From Micromonospora olivasterospora (GTDB lineage: Bacteria; Actinomycetota; Actinomycetes; Mycobacteriales; Micromonosporaceae), in the NCBI RefSeq assembly GCF_007830265.1, contig NZ_VLKE01000001.1:4464001-4528000 (forward strand): a stretch of DNA of 64,000 nucleotides, written 5' to 3'. Position 1 is the stretch's first letter; the number at the start of each line of letters is the position of its first letter. Below are positions 60,989 to 64,000 of this stretch, piece after piece. The notes under the pieces were generated by a model. It had not been told where the DNA came from. It made no database searches and was given only the letters and a program-made list of their open reading frames with translations. The position numbers and the translations under genes are program-made.

Positions 60989-61660
60989 GTGATCGAGCAG
61001 ATCCTGCCTTCCGCCGTGGCGGTGGCCGAGTCCTTCACCGACCCCGCCGGCCTGACGCCGCTTCCCGAGGAGGAGCCGCTCGTCGCGGCGGCGGTGGAGA
61101 AGCGGCGCCGGGAGTTCACGACCGTGCGGCACTGCGCCCGCCGGGCGCTGGCCGAGCTGGGCGTCGCCCCGGTGCCGATCCTCAGCGGTACGCGCGGCGC
61201 CCCGGTCTGGCCCGACGGGATCGTGGGCAGCATGACGCACTGCGACGGCTACCGGGGCGCGGTCCTGGGCCGCGCGGCGGCGTTCGCCACCCTGGGCGTG
61301 GACGCCGAGCCGCACGCGCCGCTGCCGGAGGGGGTGCTCGAGGCCATCGCCCTGCCGGCCGAGCAGGCCCGCACCGCCGCCCTGGCCGCCGGCCACCCCG
61401 GCGTGTGCTGGGACCGCCTGCTGTTCAGCGCCAAGGAGTCCGTCTACAAGGCGTGGTTCCCGCTGACCCGGCGGTGGCTGGACTTCTCCGAGGCGGACAT
61501 CTCCCTCGACCCCGCCGGGACGTTCGTCGCCCGCCTGCTGGTGTCCGGCCCGGTCCTCGGCGGCGTGCCGGTCACCGCGTTCACCGGCCGGTTCCTCGTC
61601 GACGGCGGCCTGGTGCTGACCGCCATCGCCGTCCCCGCCGTCCCCGCCGTCGCCGACTGA
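60989..61660 (+). CDS. 4'-phosphopantetheinyl transferase (Sfp/EntD type)
   Basis: A 223-residue enzyme that loads the phosphopantetheine arm onto carrier proteins of polyketide, peptide or siderophore synthases. Motifs: TTVRHCARRALAELG (CoA site), GIVGSMTHCDGYRGAVLG, FATLGVDAEPHAPLP (GVDxE metal site) and WDRLLFSAKESVYKAWFPLT (W-x5-KE-x3-K). TAACAT at 60975-60980, eight bases before the GTG, suggests a leaderless mRNA. The neighbouring polyketide-type remnants fit a former biosynthetic locus. The enzyme may now serve other clusters. Confidence 0.93.
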   Translation: MIEQILPSAVAVAESFTDPAGLTPLPEEEPLVAAAVEKRRREFTTVRHCARRALAELGVAPVPILSGTRGAPVWPDGIVGSMTHCDGYRGAVLGRAAAFATLGVDAEPHAPLPEGVLEAIALPAEQARTAALAAGHPGVCWDRLLFSAKESVYKAWFPLTRRWLDFSEADISLDPAGTFVARLLVSGPVLGGVPVTAFTGRFLVDGGLVLTAIAVPAVPAVAD

Positions 61661-61711
61661 GCCCGGCCCGCGGTCGCCCGCCCGGACCCGGCCCCGCGTA
61701 CGGCCCGCCCG

Positions 61712-63118
61712 TCAGCCCCCGGCCAGCCGCGTCTTCTGCACCTTGCCCATCGCGTTGCGCGGCAGGGCGTCGACCAGGCGCACCTCCCGGGGGCGTTTGT
61801 GCGCCGACAACTGCCGGGCCACGAAGTCGATCAGCTCCGGCCCGTCCACCCCGTCGCCCACCACGTACGCGGTGACCTGCTGTCCGAGGTCCGGGTGCGG
61901 GGTGCCGACCACAGCCGCCTCGCGTACGCCGGGGTGCGCCAGCAGGGCGTCCTCCACCTCGCCGGCCCCGATCCGGTAGCCGCCGCTCTTGATCAGGTCG
62001 GTGGCGGCGCGCCCGACGATCCGGTGGCAGCCGTCCGGCTCGACCGTGGCGACATCCCCGGTGCGGAACCAGCCGTCCGCGGTGCGGGTCGCCGCGTCGG
62101 CGTCCGGGCGGTTCAGGTAGCCGTCGAAGAGGGTCGCGCCACACACCTGGAGTTCGCCCATGGCCGTCCCGTCGGCGGGCAGCGGGGCGCCGTGCTCGTC
62201 GACCAGCCGGGTCCGCACCCCGGGCAGCGGCACCCCGACGGTGCCCGGCCGGCGCGGTGCGTCCGCGCGGGCGCTCACGGTGATCAGGGTCTCCGTCATC
62301 CCGTACCGCTCCACGACGCGGTGACCGGTCAGGGCGGCGAGGTCGGCGAAGACCGCCGCCGGCAGGGCCGCGCTGCCCGAGACGAGCAGCCGCGCCGAGC
62401 GCAGCGCCCGCGCCGAGTCGGGGTCCGCCGCGACCCGGGACCAGACCGTGGGCACGCCGAAGTAGACCGAGCCGCGGGCGGCGGCGTACCGGTCGGGGCG
62501 CGGCCGCCCGACGTGGTGCAGCCGGCTGCCCAGGCGCAGCGGCCCGAGGACGCCCAGCACCAGGCCGTGCACGTGGAACAACGGCAGGCCGTGCACCAGC
62601 AGGTCCTCGGGCGTCCAGGCCCAGGCGTCGGCGAGCCCGTCCAGGCAGGCCGCCGCCGCCCGGCGCGAGATCACCGCGCCCTTCGGGGCCCCGGTGGTGC
62701 CGCTGGTGTACAGGATCAGGGCCGTGCGGTCCGGGTCCGGTTCGGCGTGGACGGTGTCCGAACGGCGGGCCAGGTCGACCGGGATCCTCGGCGGCCCGGC
62801 ATCGGCCGGGTGCTGTTCACCCGCCGGGACGAGCAGCGCGACGGCGCCGGAGTCGCGCAGGATGTGGCCGCGCTCCATCGGCCCGGCGTCCGGCGGCACG
62901 GGCACGACCGCCGCGCCGGCCAGCAGCGCGCCGACCACGCCGACCACGGTCTCCAGGCTGGCGGTGGCCTCGACCGCGACCCGGTCCACGCCGCGCAGGT
63001 CGTCGGCCACGGCCGCGGCGAGCCGCCGCAGCTCCACCCAGGACGCCGCCCGGTCGTCCACCCGGATCGCGTCGGGGCGCTCGTCGGTCGACTCGGACAG
63101 CCAGCTCAGCAGCGGCAT
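61712..63118 (-). CDS. Acyl-CoA synthetase, malonyl-CoA synthetase (MatB)-like
   Basis: A 468-residue adenylate-forming enzyme. The phosphate loop is ALILYTSGTTGAPKGAVISR. Others are HGLPLFHVHGLVLGVLGPLR, VERYGMTETLITVSARAD (adenine site), GWFRTGDVATVEPDG (ribose Asp), the hinge IGAGEVEDALLAHPGVREAA and PRNAMGKVQKTRLAGG with the catalytic Lys. LFHVHGL and RYGMTET with this short length match malonyl- or methylmalonyl-CoA synthetases, which supply polyketide extender units. The substrate is inferred from resemblance. It converges on the phosphopantetheinyl transferase gene and may be a surviving part of the polyketide locus. Confidence 0.88.
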   Translation of the reverse strand: MPLLSWLSESTDERPDAIRVDDRAASWVELRRLAAAVADDLRGVDRVAVEATASLETVVGVVGALLAGAAVVPVPPDAGPMERGHILRDSGAVALLVPAGEQHPADAGPPRIPVDLARRSDTVHAEPDPDRTALILYTSGTTGAPKGAVISRRAAAACLDGLADAWAWTPEDLLVHGLPLFHVHGLVLGVLGPLRLGSRLHHVGRPRPDRYAAARGSVYFGVPTVWSRVAADPDSARALRSARLLVSGSAALPAAVFADLAALTGHRVVERYGMTETLITVSARADAPRRPGTVGVPLPGVRTRLVDEHGAPLPADGTAMGELQVCGATLFDGYLNRPDADAATRTADGWFRTGDVATVEPDGCHRIVGRAATDLIKSGGYRIGAGEVEDALLAHPGVREAAVVGTPHPDLGQQVTAYVVGDGVDGPELIDFVARQLSAHKRPREVRLVDALPRNAMGKVQKTRLAGG

Positions 63119-63363
63119 GATGGGGCCTCTCTCCAGCGGCTCGGACCCGGCCCCGACCGTAGCGGGGGCGCCCCCGGCCCGGCCACCCCTACCGCCGCGG
63201 CGCGGACGCCCGGCGGGTGGCACCCGCGCGGGCCGGGCCGCCCGCCCCGATCCCCGCTGGTAGGGGGTCGGTAAGGGTACTCGGCGACTGTGACGCGGAT
63301 TACGTTCGAGGGGAACGGCGGCCGTCGCCGGACGGCGGGAGAGCCTCTCCCGCCGCCCGTCCC

Positions 63364-63732
63364 GTGCCGGTCCGTTCGGTAATCCGCGCCGCGATCAGCG
63401 ACCGGCGCGTCCGGGTACGGCACCACGGGGGCTACGAGCACTTCGAGCGGGATCCCGCCGGGTCCGCCGCCGGCGCGCCCGTGGTCTTCCGCTGGACCGG
63501 CCCCGGGCATCGGCTGACGGTCAGCGAGTGGTACGAGGATCCGGAGGCGGTCGACCCGGCCGAGGGCCCGGCCGTGCTGACCATCCACCCGGCCGACCCG
63601 CAGCTGCTGCTCAGCCGGGCGCTGGCGGCCGGGGCGGAGCTGGAGCCGGCCGCCGGCGACACGCCGGCGGTGGTCCTGCGTGATCCGGCCGGGCAGCGGT
63701 GGGCGGTCGTGGGGGCCACCCGGAGCCAGTAG
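63364..63732 (+). CDS. DUF5988-like protein with VOC-like tail, uncertain
   Basis: The frame from a GTG at 63364 begins with sequence resembling DUF5988 (RRVRVRHHGGYEHFERDPAG), a short protein often found in biosynthetic clusters. After VVFRWTGPGHRL it continues into LSRALAAGAELEPAAGDTPA and VLRDPAGQRWAVVGATRSQ, which resembles the end of a VOC/glyoxalase protein. The two halves do not normally occur together, so this may be another fusion across a deletion. The frame is open further upstream without a clear start. Confidence 0.45.
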   Translation: MPVRSVIRAAISDRRVRVRHHGGYEHFERDPAGSAAGAPVVFRWTGPGHRLTVSEWYEDPEAVDPAEGPAVLTIHPADPQLLLSRALAAGAELEPAAGDTPAVVLRDPAGQRWAVVGATRSQ

Positions 63733-63758
63733 GAGCCGGGCGGCCCGGCCCGCCCGGC

Positions 63759-64000
63759 TCAGCGCCGGTCGGCGGCGAGCCGGTGGGTCAGCGCGGTGTG
63801 CCGGCGGCCGGTGCCGGCCGTGCGGACCGCGATGGCGAGCGCCCTGCGCGAACCGGCCAGCACGACCAGGCGGCGGGCCCGGGTGACCGCCGTGTAGAGC
63901 AGGTTCCGCTGCAACATCGTGTACGCGGACATGGTCACCGGGACGACCACCGCCGGATACTCGCTGCCCTGGGAGCGGTGCACCGTGATGGCGTACGCGT
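63759..64000 (-). CDS. RecD-like helicase, C-terminal end (cut by window edge)
   Basis: The minus strand carries the last ~80 residues: AYAITVHRSQGSEYPAVVVP, then TMSAYTMLQRNLLYTAVTRA and LVVLAGSRRALAIAVRTAGT. VHRSQGSEYPAVVVP and LLYTAVTRA are helicase motifs V/VI of RecD2-type superfamily I enzymes (UvrD_C_2). Such stand-alone RecD-like proteins unwind DNA 5' to 3' in repair. The ATPase core and start lie beyond base 64000. Confidence 0.9.
   Translation of the reverse strand, partial: AYAITVHRSQGSEYPAVVVPVTMSAYTMLQRNLLYTAVTRARRLVVLAGSRRALAIAVRTAGTGRRHTALTHRLAADRR

Overview
The window is very GC-rich actinobacterial DNA and looks like a Micromonospora or close relative. The indications are GTG/TTG starts, ATGA/GTGA overlaps, an SsgB-type sporulation protein, F420-dependent LLM oxidoreductases, a HelD/HelR-type RNA polymerase-associated motor, XRE-TPR regulators beside small-protein cassettes, and dispersed palindromic intergenic repeats. 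The genus is inferred from general content; no marker gene fixes it.

Layout. 1-670 is the 5' part of an IS110-type transposase. 0.9-19.9 kb is ordinary chromosome: F420 oxidoreductase, ECF sigma factor with its YCII partner, Spo0M-like protein, HelR-like ATPase divergent from an SGNH hydrolase, a TPR/FN3 membrane protein, a divergent MarR/VOC pair, K+ channel, Rrf2 and AraC regulators, SDR, SsgB. At 19.96 kb lies a tRNA-Val(CAC) followed by the stump of a tyrosine integrase and a stretch of lower-GC or broken genes (20.1-22.9 kb), the residue of an integrated element. 23-45 kb mixes intact genes (M23 peptidase, two-component system, LtrA, RmlB-like dehydratase, SNF2 helicase plus SWIM protein, TetR, RsbA-like sensor, ROK kinase, DoxX) with many gene remnants.

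42.3-56.1 kb is the most unusual part. Two nearly identical cassettes of small proteins (43.7-45.0 and 55.0-56.1 kb), each behind an XRE-TPR regulator, lie in the same orientation about 11.3 kb apart. Between them is a lower-GC terpenoid cluster: two cytochromes P450, a short-chain cis-prenyltransferase, a class I terpene synthase and an O-methyltransferase. The likely logic is that the cis-prenyltransferase makes a Z-configured prenyl diphosphate, the cyclase folds it, the P450s oxidise it and the methyltransferase caps it. This is inferred from domains and gene order.

58.1-64 kb starts with a perfect hairpin and a 200-bp polypurine tract. Polyketide-type remnants follow: a dehydroquinate-synthase C-terminus, a CoA-ligase/KR/KS fusion and an acyl-CoA ligase fragment. 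After these come intact cold-shock, phosphopantetheinyl transferase and malonyl-CoA-synthetase-like genes, and the 3' end of a RecD-like helicase. A ROK kinase (40.5 kb), an AroQ fragment (41.9 kb), a HAD phosphatase fragment (45 kb), the AroB fragment and the CoA-ligase PKS loading piece together resemble an aminoshikimate (AHBA)/ansamycin-type pathway in ruins.

Many genes here keep both ends but lack the middle, or show single-base frameshifts in G/C runs. Either the region is decaying by internal deletion or the assembly contains errors. Feature entries state where this applies.
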